Assembly: GCA_021821885.1 (NCBI GenBank)
Contig: JAKARO010000015.1
Location: 1-40,341, forward strand
Length of the DNA: 40,341 nt
Source: Pseudomonadota bacterium
GTDB taxonomy: Bacteria; Pseudomonadota; Gammaproteobacteria; Acidithiobacillales; Acidithiobacillaceae
Reading direction: 5' to 3'
The translations under genes were made by a program, and so were the position numbers. This document shows positions 16,746-25,710 of this stretch, piece after piece. The notes beneath the pieces were generated by a model. The model made no database searches and had not been told where the DNA came from. It saw nothing but the letters and a program-made list of their open reading frames with translations. Positions within the stretch are counted from its first letter, which is position 1; the number at the start of each line of letters is the position of its first letter.

Positions 16746-17811
16746 GCCGCACCTCCATGCAGGCATGGGCCACCTGTGTGGCGGCATCCGTCCTGGCGAC
16801 GGACCGGGCTGATTTCGCCCACTGCAGGCGCAGTAGGGGGTCCTGCAGCAGAGGCAGGAGGACATCCCGCAGACGGGGGCCGTCCAGAAGCTCCTGCCGC
16901 AGCATGCGTCCCGCGCCGGCATTTTCAAGAAACCGGGCGTTCACCGCCTGGTGATCGTCGGTTGCGTGGGGGAAAGGAATGAGGAGAGCCCCGAGGCCTG
17001 CGGCCGCCAGTTCTGCTACCGTAGCGGCTCCGGACCGGCAAATGGCGAGATCTGCCCAGCCGAGAGCTGCGGCCATATCGTCGATAAAGGGCTCCACCCT
17101 TGCGGTCACGCCGGCTTCGGCGTAGGCGGCCTGCACAGCCGGAAAGTCCTCCCGTCCAGTCTGGTGCCTGATTTCTGGCAGCAGACTGCCGGCAAGGTCC
17201 GAAAACGCCGAAACACAGAGGCGATTGAGGACCCTGGCTCCCTGGCTCCCACCAATGACCAGTACCCGGACGGGTCCGCTGCGGCCAGCAAACCGCAGGG
17301 CCGGGTCGGGCAGGGCGGCAATTTCAGCCCGCACGGGGTTGCCCACCCACCGGGCGTGGGGCAGTCCGCTGTCCGGGAACCCGGTGAAGACGCCGCGGGC
17401 GAAACGGGCCAGCAGGCGGTTGCTCATGCCGGAGATGGAATTCTGTTCGTGGAGAAACAGGGGGCGCCGCAGGGTCCAGGCGGCGATGCCTACTGGTGCC
17501 GAAACATAACCGCCCATGCCGAGCACGACTTCACTCCGGCATTCCCGGATGATCTGGCGTGCCTGGTGGATAGCCCTGCCCAGAAGCCAGGGGGCCCGCA
17601 GCCAGCGTAACCAGCCCTTTCCGCGCAGGCCCTGCATTTCCAGCAGGTGGAGGGGGTACCCCCGCTCCGGTACCAGCCGCGATTCCAGGCCCCGGGCGGT
17701 TCCGGCAAAATTGACCTGGCAGCCCGCCTCGCGCAGTACGTCCGCTACCGCCAGGGCCGGGAAAATATGCCCTCCGGTACCACCAGCCGCAATCAGGATC
17801 CGCTCAGCCAT
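16738..17811 (-). CDS. murG: Lipid II synthase, UDP-GlcNAc transferase MurG
   Basis: Membrane-associated GT28 enzyme that transfers GlcNAc to lipid I, making lipid II on the inner leaflet. It has 357 residues. The acceptor loop is ILIAAGGTGGHIFPALAVAD (5-24). Also visible are VLGMGGYVSAPVGIAAW, PLFLHEQNSISGMSNRLLA and the second glycine loop VIGGSQGARVLN. The donor-site signature is CRSGAATVAELAAAGLGALLIPFPHATDDHQ. The ATG at 17811 starts eight bases inside the ftsW 3' end. All family motifs are intact and the length is typical. Confidence 0.97.
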   Translation of the reverse strand: MAERILIAAGGTGGHIFPALAVADVLREAGCQVNFAGTARGLESRLVPERGYPLHLLEMQGLRGKGWLRWLRAPWLLGRAIHQARQIIRECRSEVVLGMGGYVSAPVGIAAWTLRRPLFLHEQNSISGMSNRLLARFARGVFTGFPDSGLPHARWVGNPVRAEIAALPDPALRFAGRSGPVRVLVIGGSQGARVLNRLCVSAFSDLAGSLLPEIRHQTGREDFPAVQAAYAEAGVTARVEPFIDDMAAALGWADLAICRSGAATVAELAAAGLGALLIPFPHATDDHQAVNARFLENAGAGRMLRQELLDGPRLRDVLLPLLQDPLLRLQWAKSARSVARTDAATQVAHACMEVRHA

Positions 17812-18976
17812 GGCGGGCCTCCGTAGACCGGGCAGGAGCCGGATGCCGGGCGGGGGGATAGCGGCGGCTGACGGCCAGGACGACGCCCAGGGTGGCACAG
17901 AGAAAAACCAGGGCACTGCCGCCATAACTGATCAGGGGCAGGGCAAACCCCTTGGTAGGCAGGGCTCCCAGGTTGACGCCCATGGACAGCACGGCTTCAC
18001 CACCGAACCAGATCAGGGAGCCGTAGCAGAAGAGGGCGTAAAAGGAATCCCCGGCCGCCGCGGCGCGCTGGCCGATCCGGAAGATCCGCCAGCTTGCTGC
18101 GGCATAGAGCATCGCCAGGGACCAGACTCCGACCATGCCCAGCTCCTCTCCGATTACGGCCAGAATAAAATCGGTATAGGACTCTGGAAGGTAGAAATAT
18201 TTCATGATGCCATTGCCCAGGCCCACCCCAAAAATGCCACCGCGTCCAAAGGCGATGAGGGACTGCACCAGCTGGAAACCGGTGCCGTAGGGGCTGGCCC
18301 AGGGATTCTGGAAGGCCGTGAGGCGCGCAAGCCGGTAGGGAGCGGATACTGCCAGAAGACTCAGGACACCTCCGGCGAACAGGCCGGCCATGGCCACATA
18401 CCGCAATGGAAGCCCTCCAAGGAAAAGCAGGATGCCGGTAATGGCAACCACCATTGCATATGAACCAAAATCTGGCTGGAGCAGCAGCAGGACACCCAGG
18501 ACGGTGAGGACAACGAAGATGGGCCAGATTCCTTCCCAGAATTTCCCCAGTACCTGGCCCTTGCGTACGACATAGCGTGATATGAACAGCAGCAGGGCAA
18601 ACTTGAGCAGTTCCGAGGGCTGGAGACGGACCACCAGAAAGTTGATCCAGCGGTGCGAGCCATTGACGGACACGCCCAGTACCGGCAGGAAAACAGCCAT
18701 GAGGGCGACCAGGGAGAGTCCCATGAGCGGCAGGGTCATGCGCTCCCAGAATGCGAGATCAATACGGCTGAAATAGTAAAGCACCCCCAGCCCCAGAGTG
18801 GCATAGATGGCCTGCCGTCCGGCAAAAAAGAGCGGATTTCCGGTTTCGTGCTGGGCAATGGGCGCGCTGGCCGAATAGACCATCACGAGGCCAAAGCCGA
18901 TGAGGGTAATGAGAATCCACCAGAGCATGGTGTCCGCCCGGCCCTCCTCCGCCAGCCACCAGGAAGGCCTATGCAT
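17804..18976 (-). CDS. ftsW: Septal peptidoglycan glycosyltransferase FtsW (SEDS)
   Basis: Polytopic SEDS-family polymerase that elongates septal glycan from lipid II together with the class B PBP FtsI. The 390-residue protein has about ten membrane helices. SEDS landmarks are VMVYSASAPIA in TM1, GSHRWINFLVVRLQPSELLKF-like sequence around residues 110-130, LLLQPDFGS carrying the catalytic Asp region, and YLPESYTDFILAVIGEELG. The C-terminal PTKGFALPLISYGGSAL is equally typical. It overlaps murD and murG by eight bases each. No ftsI partner is encoded in this cluster, so its cognate transpeptidase must be encoded elsewhere. Confidence 0.96.
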   Translation of the reverse strand: MHRPSWWLAEEGRADTMLWWILITLIGFGLVMVYSASAPIAQHETGNPLFFAGRQAIYATLGLGVLYYFSRIDLAFWERMTLPLMGLSLVALMAVFLPVLGVSVNGSHRWINFLVVRLQPSELLKFALLLFISRYVVRKGQVLGKFWEGIWPIFVVLTVLGVLLLLQPDFGSYAMVVAITGILLFLGGLPLRYVAMAGLFAGGVLSLLAVSAPYRLARLTAFQNPWASPYGTGFQLVQSLIAFGRGGIFGVGLGNGIMKYFYLPESYTDFILAVIGEELGMVGVWSLAMLYAAASWRIFRIGQRAAAAGDSFYALFCYGSLIWFGGEAVLSMGVNLGALPTKGFALPLISYGGSALVFLCATLGVVLAVSRRYPPARHPAPARSTEARHG

Positions 18977-20333
18977 GGCGTGCCTCCCCCAGGGCAGCCA
19001 CCGCACGGGCGAACTGCCGGCCCCGGTCCTGGTAGTCCTGGAACATGTCGGTGCTGGCGCACGCAGGGGACAGCAGGACCTGGTCCCCGGGCCTGGCCAG
19101 CTCTGCCGCCAGGGCGACCGCCGTTTCCATGCCCTGGCGGCCGGCATGCCGCAGGGGCAGTGCTCCCTCCAGAACCGCAGCGAGGTGGTCCGCGTCACGG
19201 CCCAGCAGGACCGCACCCCGGTGCCCTGCACAGGCAGCCCTCAGGGGAGAAAGATCGGCCCCCTTGGCGTCGCCGCCCAGGATGAGCACCAGCGGGCCAG
19301 GGAGGGCGGCCATTGCCCGCAGACTGGCTCCAAGATTGGTTCCCTTGGAATCGTCGTAATAGTCCGTGCCGTGCACCTGCCCGACCCACTGCAGGCGGTG
19401 GGGTAACCCTGGAAATTCCTGGAGGGCCTGACGGACCGGACCAGCAGGAATCCCCAGCGCTCTGGCCATGAGCGCTGCGGCCAGGGCATTTTCCAGATTG
19501 TGCCGCCCCCGGATTTTTAGGGATTCCGCCGCCACCAGCGGGCCGGTTTCCTGAAGGTGCAGGTGACCGTCGTGTATCCATCCGTCCGGCTTTCCGATGC
19601 CGCCGAAATGCCGCACACGCGGTCCTGCGGCCGGTTTCCCCGCCGATTGCAGCAGCCGCGTGTCTTCTCCGTTCAGTACCAGGGTGTCTTCCGGTCCCAT
19701 ATTGCGGAAGACGCGGAGCTTGTCCCGGATATAGCTGTCATAGTCGCCATGCCAGTCGAGATGGTCGGGGCTGAGATTCAGGATGGCCGATACCCGGGGA
19801 TGGAAGCTCTGTGTGTAGTGGAGCTGGAAACTCGAAACTTCAATCACATACAGTGCCGGCGATGGTTCGCCAGGACCGGGCAGCAGGTCCAGCGCCGGAG
19901 TGCCCAGGTTGCCACCCACCGCCGTGTGCCATCCGGCTGCCCTGGCCATTTCCCCGAGCAGCGTCGTGACAGTGCTTTTGCCATTGCTTCCAGTGATCGC
20001 AGCGACCGGTGCCTGGGCCAGCTGCCCAAAAAGTTCTATATCTCCGACAACCGGGATTCCTTCTGCCCTGGCACGGGCAATGGCAGGAAGCTGGGGGGAG
20101 AGCCCGGGGCTGCTCAGGATGAGGTCCGCTCCAGTCAGGGCATTTGCGTCAAGGGGGCCAAAGTGGAACGTGGCTTCCGGATAGCGCTGTTCCCATTCCC
20201 GGCTGTCCAGATGGGTGCGGGTATCAAAAACCGTGCAGCGCCCCCCCTGGCTGGAGGCGTGGCGCAGCAGGGTTTCCCCGGTTTTCCCGAGGCCCAGTAT
20301 GCGGATATCCCTGCCATTCCAGAGTCTGTCCAT
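18969..20333 (-). CDS. murD: UDP-N-acetylmuramoylalanine--D-glutamate ligase
   Basis: Adds D-Glu to UDP-MurNAc-L-Ala. It has 454 residues. The N-terminal Rossmann part reads IRILGLGKTGETLLRHA and LILSSPGLSP. The central ATP domain has the P-loop AAITGSNGKSTVTTLLG, VIEVSSFQL and LNLSPDHLDWHGDYDSYI followed by RDKLRVF, which carries the carbamylated Lys. The C-terminal domain has DDSKGTNLGAS and LLSPACASTDMFQDYQDRG, specific for MurD. The ATG lies one base after the mraY stop codon. All key residues are present. Confidence 0.97.
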   Translation of the reverse strand: MDRLWNGRDIRILGLGKTGETLLRHASSQGGRCTVFDTRTHLDSREWEQRYPEATFHFGPLDANALTGADLILSSPGLSPQLPAIARARAEGIPVVGDIELFGQLAQAPVAAITGSNGKSTVTTLLGEMARAAGWHTAVGGNLGTPALDLLPGPGEPSPALYVIEVSSFQLHYTQSFHPRVSAILNLSPDHLDWHGDYDSYIRDKLRVFRNMGPEDTLVLNGEDTRLLQSAGKPAAGPRVRHFGGIGKPDGWIHDGHLHLQETGPLVAAESLKIRGRHNLENALAAALMARALGIPAGPVRQALQEFPGLPHRLQWVGQVHGTDYYDDSKGTNLGASLRAMAALPGPLVLILGGDAKGADLSPLRAACAGHRGAVLLGRDADHLAAVLEGALPLRHAGRQGMETAVALAAELARPGDQVLLSPACASTDMFQDYQDRGRQFARAVAALGEARHA

Positions 20334-20334
20334 G

Positions 20335-21417
20335 TCAGCGTATCTTCAGGCTGGAGAGGCCAATGAGCACCAGGATCACGGTAATGATCCAGAACCGGAC
20401 GGCGACCCGGGGTTCAGGCCACCCTTTTTTCTCGTAGTGGTGATGGATGGGGGCCATGCGGAACACCCGCTTTCCGGTTAGGCGGAAAGACGCCACCTGG
20501 ATCATGACCGACAGGGTTTCCACGACAAAAACGCCACCCATGATTACCAGGACCAGTTCCTGCCGGGCGATGATGGCCACTACCGCGAGGGCGGCACCAA
20601 GCGCCAGGGCCCCGGTGTCTCCCATGAAGACCTCGGCGGGATAGGTGTTGAACCAGAGGAAGCCCAGACCTGCGCCCACCAGTGCGCCGCAGAAAATCAG
20701 CATCTGTCCGGAACCGGGAACCCAGGGCACTTCGAGATAATGGGAAAAAACCGCGTTTCCGGACACATAGGCAAATATGCCCAGTGCGCCAGCGACCATG
20801 ACAGTGGGTACGATGGCCAGTCCATCAAGTCCGTCTGTCAGGTTTACCGCGTTGGAGGTGCCCACGATGACGAAATAGCTGAACACAATGTAGCCCAGCC
20901 CCAGAGGAATCAGGACGTGAGGGACAAAGGGAATGATCAGGCTGGTTTCCACGGGAGTCCGGGCCAGGGAATAGAGGGCGGCCGCGGTACCCAGGGCTAC
21001 GGCCGACTGCAGGCCGTATTTGGCTCTGGCCGAGAGTCCGCGACTGTTCCTGCGGACCAGCTTTCTCCAGTCGTCAATGAAACCAATGGCGCCAAAAGCA
21101 CAGGTGGTTGCGGTGGCCACCCATACCAGGGGATTCCCGAGATCCGACCACAGGAGAGTGGTAATCAGGACTACAACCAGGATCAGCGCCCCACCCATGG
21201 TGGGTGTCCCCTGCTTGCTCAGATGGGTTTCCGGACCATCGGTCCGCACCATCTGGCCAATCTTGTACTGGCGCAGGCGGGCAATGGCCAGTGGTCCCAG
21301 GGACAGGGAAAGGACAAGGGCCGTAAGGATGGACAGCACCCCACGCAGGGTCAGGTACGAAAAGACGTGGAACCCGTGGTAGACGCCCTGGAGCTGCAGA
21401 AAAAGGTAATACAGCAT
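20335..21417 (-). CDS. mraY: Phospho-N-acetylmuramoyl-pentapeptide transferase
   Basis: Integral membrane enzyme that transfers phospho-MurNAc-pentapeptide to undecaprenyl phosphate, forming lipid I. The 360-residue protein has about ten membrane helices. Family signatures are [27 protein letters not shown] carrying the Asp pair, [34 protein letters not shown], and the histidine motif [15 protein letters not shown] near 325-339. The start directly follows the murF stop (TAGATG). No departures from the family were noticed. Confidence 0.98.
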   Translation of the reverse strand: MLYYLFLQLQGVYHGFHVFSYLTLRGVLSILTALVLSLSLGPLAIARLRQYKIGQMVRTDGPETHLSKQGTPTMGGALILVVVLITTLLWSDLGNPLVWVATATTCAFGAIGFIDDWRKLVRRNSRGLSARAKYGLQSAVALGTAAALYSLARTPVETSLIIPFVPHVLIPLGLGYIVFSYFVIVGTSNAVNLTDGLDGLAIVPTVMVAGALGIFAYVSGNAVFSHYLEVPWVPGSGQMLIFCGALVGAGLGFLWFNTYPAEVFMGDTGALALGAALAVVAIIARQELVLVIMGGVFVVETLSVMIQVASFRLTGKRVFRMAPIHHHYEKKGWPEPRVAVRFWIITVILVLIGLSSLKIR

Positions 21418-22764
21418 CTAGCCTTCCTCCACCAGCGCGCTGGCAACCCTTTCCATGTGCGCAGCCCTGGAGCCCTTGACCAGAATGGTTGTTTGCCTGC
21501 CCAGTACAGGCTCCATGGCCCGCAACAGGTCTTCTAGTCCGGAAAAGGCGTGGGCCCCGGTACCGAAGCTTTCGGCCGCCGCGCGGGAGAGATCGCCGAG
21601 GGTAAAAAGCCCCTCGATGCCCAGCTGCTTCAGCCGCATGCCGGCCTGGTGATGGTAGAGGGCCGCATCCGGTCCGAGCTCCCCCATATCCCCCAGGACC
21701 AGGTAGCGCTGCCCGGGCTGCTGCGCCAGAACCTGTATGGCCGCCTCAAGGGAGGCCGGATTGGCGTTGTAGCTGTCGTCCAGGATCCGGGTTCCCAGCC
21801 GTCCCGGACGCCAGCGCAGGCGGCCCGGTACGCCGTCCAGGTGGGCAATGGCACGGCTGATGTGTGCCGGGGGGATGTCGAGTGCCAGGGCTGCCGTTGC
21901 AGCGGCAAGGACATTGGCACCGTTGTGTTTTCCTGGAAGGGGGATGTCCACAGAAAACTGGCCCTGGGGTGCACGGATTTCCATCCGGCCTCCCGTCTCG
22001 GCAGGCTGCCACGATCCCCGTACCCGGACTGGACGGTCTTCCATGCTGAAGAGCCAGACCTCTCCGGAGGCCTGTCCCTTCCAGTAGTCCGCATAGGAAT
22101 CGTCGCCGTTGAGTACCGCAATCCCGCGCTCCTGGAGTCCCACCAGAATTTCCCCTTTGGCGGCAGCAACTGCCGCAATGCTTCCGAGGCCTTCCAGATG
22201 TGCGGCTGCCGCGTTGTTGATGATGGCGATTCCGGGAGCGGCCATCCGGCTGAGGAGAGTCAGTTCCCCGGCATGGTTCATGCCCATTTCAATGACCGCA
22301 TGGCGGTGCTCTTTCCCCATCTGTGAAAGTGTGAGGGGTACGCCGATGTGATTGTTGAGGTTTCCCCGTGTGGCAAGTACCTCGCCAGACTCGCGCAGAA
22401 TGGCCGCGAGGATTTCCTTGACCGTTGTCTTGCCACAGGACCCGGTGACTGCCAGCACCGGGATCCGGAATTGCTGCCGCCAGTGCGCGGCAAGGCGCTG
22501 GAAGGCTTCCAGACTGTTTCCGGCGAGTACCCCTGGCGCATCGGACGGGCGCTCGGCCAGTACGGCGGCAGCGCCCTGCGCCATGGCCTGGGAGACGAAA
22601 TCATGGGCATCGAAATGCTCGCCACGCAGCGCAACAAAAAGGGCACCGGGAATCATTTTGCGCGTGTCCGTGACCACGCCCCGAACCCGGAGGCCGCCCG
22701 CACTGCCTGGCAGAAGGCAGCCACCGGTAATGCGGGCGATTTCGCTCAGGGTATAGGTCAGCAT
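21418..22764 (-). CDS. murF: UDP-MurNAc-tripeptide--D-Ala-D-Ala ligase
   Basis: Attaches D-Ala-D-Ala, made by Ddl, to the UDP-MurNAc-tripeptide. It has 448 residues. The N-terminal substrate-binding domain contains VVTDTRKMIPGALFVALRG (31-49). The ATP site is VTGSCGKTTVKEILAAIL, where most relatives have a Ser or Val at the Cys position. TRGNLNNHIGVPLTL, VIEMGMNHAGEL and LDDSYNANPASLEAAI are family-specific. The ATG starts seven bases inside the murE end, and the stop abuts the mraY start. Confidence 0.97.
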   Translation of the reverse strand: MLTYTLSEIARITGGCLLPGSAGGLRVRGVVTDTRKMIPGALFVALRGEHFDAHDFVSQAMAQGAAAVLAERPSDAPGVLAGNSLEAFQRLAAHWRQQFRIPVLAVTGSCGKTTVKEILAAILRESGEVLATRGNLNNHIGVPLTLSQMGKEHRHAVIEMGMNHAGELTLLSRMAAPGIAIINNAAAAHLEGLGSIAAVAAAKGEILVGLQERGIAVLNGDDSYADYWKGQASGEVWLFSMEDRPVRVRGSWQPAETGGRMEIRAPQGQFSVDIPLPGKHNGANVLAAATAALALDIPPAHISRAIAHLDGVPGRLRWRPGRLGTRILDDSYNANPASLEAAIQVLAQQPGQRYLVLGDMGELGPDAALYHHQAGMRLKQLGIEGLFTLGDLSRAAAESFGTGAHAFSGLEDLLRAMEPVLGRQTTILVKGSRAAHMERVASALVEEG

Positions 22765-24203
22765 GTCTGCAGGGCTTCCCTTGCGGTCTCCGCATCACTA
22801 AATGGAAGCCGCTGTCCTGCGGTATCCTGGAAGGTTTCGTGGCCTTTGCCGGCAATAAGGACCCAGTCGCCGGCAGCCGCTCCGGCAATGGCCGACCGGA
22901 TGGCCGAACGCCGGTCGTGCTGCACGGCTGCCGCGCCGGCCGGCATGCCGGACAGGATCTGTCCGACGATATGTTCCGGGTTCTCTCCCCTCGGGTTGTC
23001 GTCCGTAACGATGGTCCGGTCGGCCAGCCGCGCGGCAATGGCACCCATCTGCGGACGTTTGCCCGGGTCGCGCTCCCCACCGCAGCCGAACACTACCGTG
23101 ACCTGCCCCTTGGCCACATCGCGCAGGTCGGCAAGTACCCGTTCCAGGGCATCGGGGGTGTGGGCGTAGTCTATCAGAACCTGGGGACGGCCAGGCTGGG
23201 GCTCCAGCCGCTGGTATCGGCCTGGGGGAAGGGAAAGGCCGGCAATCTGCGCATCCTCCGTAGACCATCCCAGACTGTCGGCACATGCCAGCGCAGCGAG
23301 CAGGTTGCTGGCATTGCTTCTGCCGAGAAACGGACTGCGCAGCTGACGGCGGCCATGGGGCGTCTCCAGTACCAGGAAGGTCCCGCTGGCGCCGGGATGG
23401 TATTCCTGGATCCGGTAGTCACCGGCGCTGAAACCAAAGCGGCGGATTTCCATTTTGCCGGCAAGTCCTGCAGACAGGGCCTGCCCGAGGGGATCTTCTG
23501 CATTGAGGATGGCCAGACGCATCTCGGGCGTGTCGAAAAGCCGGGCCTTGGCCTGTCCGTAGTGTTCCATGTCTCCATGAAAGTCGAGATGGTCCTGGCT
23601 GAGATTCAGAAAAATGCCCACGCCAAAGGGGATCGCCGCCACACGCCCGAGTGCCAGGGCGTGGGAAGACACTTCCATGGCCACGGCCGTCGCTCCGGCC
23701 CTGCGGGAGCGGTCAAGAAGTTCCCAGAGGGTAACGGCTTCCGGAGTGGTGTTGGGGAGTGGTTCCCGGGCTCCAGGACAGCCGTAGCCCAGGGTGCCGA
23801 CCAGATGGGCGGGAGCGGGAGCCAGCTGGGCCAGCAGCCAGGCGACGCTGCTTTTGCCGTTGGTGCCCGTGATCCCGATGATTGTGGGTGTCTCTCCATG
23901 GTCCCAGGCATGCCAGCGGCGAAGACCCAGACCCAGCAGCTGGCGGGCATCGGGCCGGATCCAGACCGGCCGGCCATGGTCTGCCGTGGCGGTTGCGGGA
24001 GATCCCTCCAGCAGGGCTCCGCCGGCTCCGGCTGCCCACGCAGCACCAAGAAACTGGCGTGCATCGCCATGCCGGTTTTCGAGGCCAACGAAAAGCATGT
24101 TCTTCTGTAGCCGACGGCTGTCGCTGTCCAGTCCGGAAATCCGGAAATCCGCTGGAGGCGCCAGCTCGGGCAGGATGGCGGCGAGCGGTTCAATGTGTGG
24201 CAT
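22758..24203 (-). CDS. murE: UDP-MurNAc-L-Ala-D-Glu--meso-diaminopimelate ligase
   Basis: Adds the third stem residue. The motif TDDNPRGENPEHI contains the DNPR signature of meso-diaminopimelate-specific enzymes (lysine enzymes differ), as expected for a Gram-negative. It has 481 residues. The P-loop is IGITGTNGKSSVAWLL, followed by NTTPEAVTLWELL, VAMEVSSHALALGRV, LNLSQDHLDFHGDMEHY and the C-terminal VIDYAHTPDALE-type region. The ATG at 24203 is chosen because AGAAGGAG lies seven bases upstream and family similarity begins there. A 64-codon in-frame extension upstream is not MurE-like. The first bases overlap a short ORF at the place where ftsI is normally found. Confidence 0.97.
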   Translation of the reverse strand: MPHIEPLAAILPELAPPADFRISGLDSDSRRLQKNMLFVGLENRHGDARQFLGAAWAAGAGGALLEGSPATATADHGRPVWIRPDARQLLGLGLRRWHAWDHGETPTIIGITGTNGKSSVAWLLAQLAPAPAHLVGTLGYGCPGAREPLPNTTPEAVTLWELLDRSRRAGATAVAMEVSSHALALGRVAAIPFGVGIFLNLSQDHLDFHGDMEHYGQAKARLFDTPEMRLAILNAEDPLGQALSAGLAGKMEIRRFGFSAGDYRIQEYHPGASGTFLVLETPHGRRQLRSPFLGRSNASNLLAALACADSLGWSTEDAQIAGLSLPPGRYQRLEPQPGRPQVLIDYAHTPDALERVLADLRDVAKGQVTVVFGCGGERDPGKRPQMGAIAARLADRTIVTDDNPRGENPEHIVGQILSGMPAGAAAVQHDRRSAIRSAIAGAAAGDWVLIAGKGHETFQDTAGQRLPFSDAETAREALQTC

Positions 24204-24489
24204 CGCCGGCTCCTTCTGGCCGAAAACCCTGCCGCACCCTACTGGCACGGAGCTTTCTGTGGCCTGCCACAGGACCGTCAGACACGGCTCCGGCCTTTGC
24301 GGGGAGCCTGCGCGGGTGGCGCTGCGCGCCACGGGCACGCAGAAAATGGGAGTGTTCCATCGGCTCCCGCCAGGGCTGGAACCGGGGATTGGCAAATCCC
24401 GCCGCTGTCTGCCCCATCAGGGCCGGCGTCCGCCATCCCGGAAGGGGGGCGGGCTGCTGCCAGGGGATAGAGGCGGACAAGGCTCTCAC
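24190..24489 (-). pseudogene. 99-codon ORF at the ftsI position, possible ftsI remnant
   Basis: A GTG start overlaps the ftsL stop (GTGA), and the ORF runs into the murE start, exactly where ftsI (about 1.7 kb) normally sits. The translation has no penicillin-binding domain: no SxxK, SxN or KTG motif and no clear membrane helix. A faint match to the FtsI N-terminal region is visible. HFLRARGAQRHPRRLPAKAG followed by AVSDG can be laid on the family pattern FLxxxGxxRxxRxxxxPAxRGxIxDRNG, with the key RG and DRNG residues degraded. I read it as a possible vestige left by a deletion, kept as a translational bridge to murE. It could also be a chance ORF. Confidence 0.35.
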
Positions 24490-24746
24490 CGGGACTGCAC
24501 CATCACGGTCTGGCTGTTCTTGGGGGCCGAGAGGCCAAGTTTATGGGCAATGTCCCCGACCCGGGTGTTGGAGGACAGGGTCGCCTGTTCAAGCTGCAGC
24601 TGGCCCCAGCGGTTGTCGAGGGCAAAGATGCGGGACTGCGCGGACTGGATGCGGATGAACTGGGCACGGCTGCTCTCCCGGGCGCCTACGATCCCCAGCA
24701 GGGTCAAGGTAACCAGAGTGGCCAGAACCAGGGTGCTATGTCGCAT
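24486..24746 (-). CDS. ftsL: Cell division protein FtsL
   Basis: Small bitopic protein (86 residues) of the FtsQLB divisome subcomplex. A very short cytoplasmic tail is followed by one transmembrane helix (about 5-21, STLVLATLVTLTLLGIVGA). A periplasmic coiled-coil follows with the pattern RIQSAQSRIFALDNRWGQLQLEQATL, in which aliphatic residues recur at heptad spacing. The C-terminal VGDIAHKLGLSAP is typical of the family. The ATG at 24746 overlaps the rsmH stop by 11 bases. Identification rests on size, topology and position, since FtsL sequence is poorly conserved. Confidence 0.88.
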   Translation of the reverse strand: MRHSTLVLATLVTLTLLGIVGARESSRAQFIRIQSAQSRIFALDNRWGQLQLEQATLSSNTRVGDIAHKLGLSAPKNSQTVMVQSR

Positions 24747-25710
24747 GGGCGATCTCCGGGTTTTTGGTGGCGTACCGCAGGGTGGCTGACCGGGCCCTGG
24801 GGTTGGCACGCATTTCTTCTGCAGAAGCCTTTATGGCCCGGGAAATGCCGGTCCATGGCCGGGGGGGGAGTTCGGTGCTGCGCAGGGGGATCCGGTGGTC
24901 CGGCTGCTGTTCCTCGGCGCGAAAGAATCTCTTCACGATGCGGTCTTCCAGGGAATGAAAACTGATGATCGCCAGCCGTCCGCCCGGGCGCAGGGCCCGG
25001 AAGGCCTGGGGCAGGAAGCGCTGGAGCTGTCCGAGCTCATCGTTGATGTGGATGCGGATGGCCTGGAAGGTGCGGGTGGCCGGATGGATGCCGGGCGCAC
25101 GCTGGGGGAGCAGTCCGGCGATCAGGTCCGCAAGGTCCCGGGTCCGCAGCAGTGGAGCGTCCTCGCGTCTGCGGACGATGGCCTGGGCGATGGCACGGGC
25201 TGCGCCCTCCTCCCCAAAATCGCGCAGGACCTGCGAGATCTCGCGTGCCCCGGCTTCTGACAGCCATTCCGCCGCCGACTGGCCTTCGCCGGGATTCATT
25301 CGCATGTCGAGCGGACCATCACGGAGAAAACTGAATCCCCGTGCCGCATCGTCCAGCTGGGGGGAGGAAACCCCAAGATCGGCCAGAATGGCATCCACCC
25401 GTCCTGCGAGCGCCGCGCCAGAGAGGATCTGCTCCAGGCGGTCAAACCGTTCCTGGAAGAGCGAAACACGGGGGTCGCCGCCAAAACGGCTGGCGAGTGC
25501 GGCAATGGCTTCAGGATCGCGGTCCAGGATGATGAGCCGGTCGCCTGGTTCCATGCGGTCCAGGAGGGCTGCACTGTGTCCGCCGCGCCCTCCCGTGGCA
25601 TCCACCACATGGCGGGGATGGAGGCCTTCCATCGCTGGCCCGAGCGCCCCGCAGACCTCTTCCAGCAGGACCGGACTGTGGGCGGCGGCCGGCGCCCCTG
25701 ATGCCGCCAT
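24736..25710 (-). CDS. rsmH: 16S rRNA (cytosine1402-N4)-methyltransferase RsmH
   Basis: SAM-dependent methyltransferase acting on C1402 in the decoding centre of 16S rRNA (formerly mraW). It has 324 residues. Family blocks are HSPVLLEEVCGAL at the N-terminus, VVDATGGRGGHSAALLD (the SAM loop), ILADLGVSSPQLDDAARGFSF, DGPLDMRMN and FQAIRIHINDELGQL. The C-terminal GGRLAIISFHSLEDRIVKRFF and RARSATLR are equally diagnostic. The ATG shares one base with the mraZ stop (TGATG). A longer in-frame reading that continues through mraZ is a shadow and is rejected. Confidence 0.97.
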   Translation of the reverse strand: MAASGAPAAAHSPVLLEEVCGALGPAMEGLHPRHVVDATGGRGGHSAALLDRMEPGDRLIILDRDPEAIAALASRFGGDPRVSLFQERFDRLEQILSGAALAGRVDAILADLGVSSPQLDDAARGFSFLRDGPLDMRMNPGEGQSAAEWLSEAGAREISQVLRDFGEEGAARAIAQAIVRRREDAPLLRTRDLADLIAGLLPQRAPGIHPATRTFQAIRIHINDELGQLQRFLPQAFRALRPGGRLAIISFHSLEDRIVKRFFRAEEQQPDHRIPLRSTELPPRPWTGISRAIKASAEEMRANPRARSATLRYATKNPEIAHAT

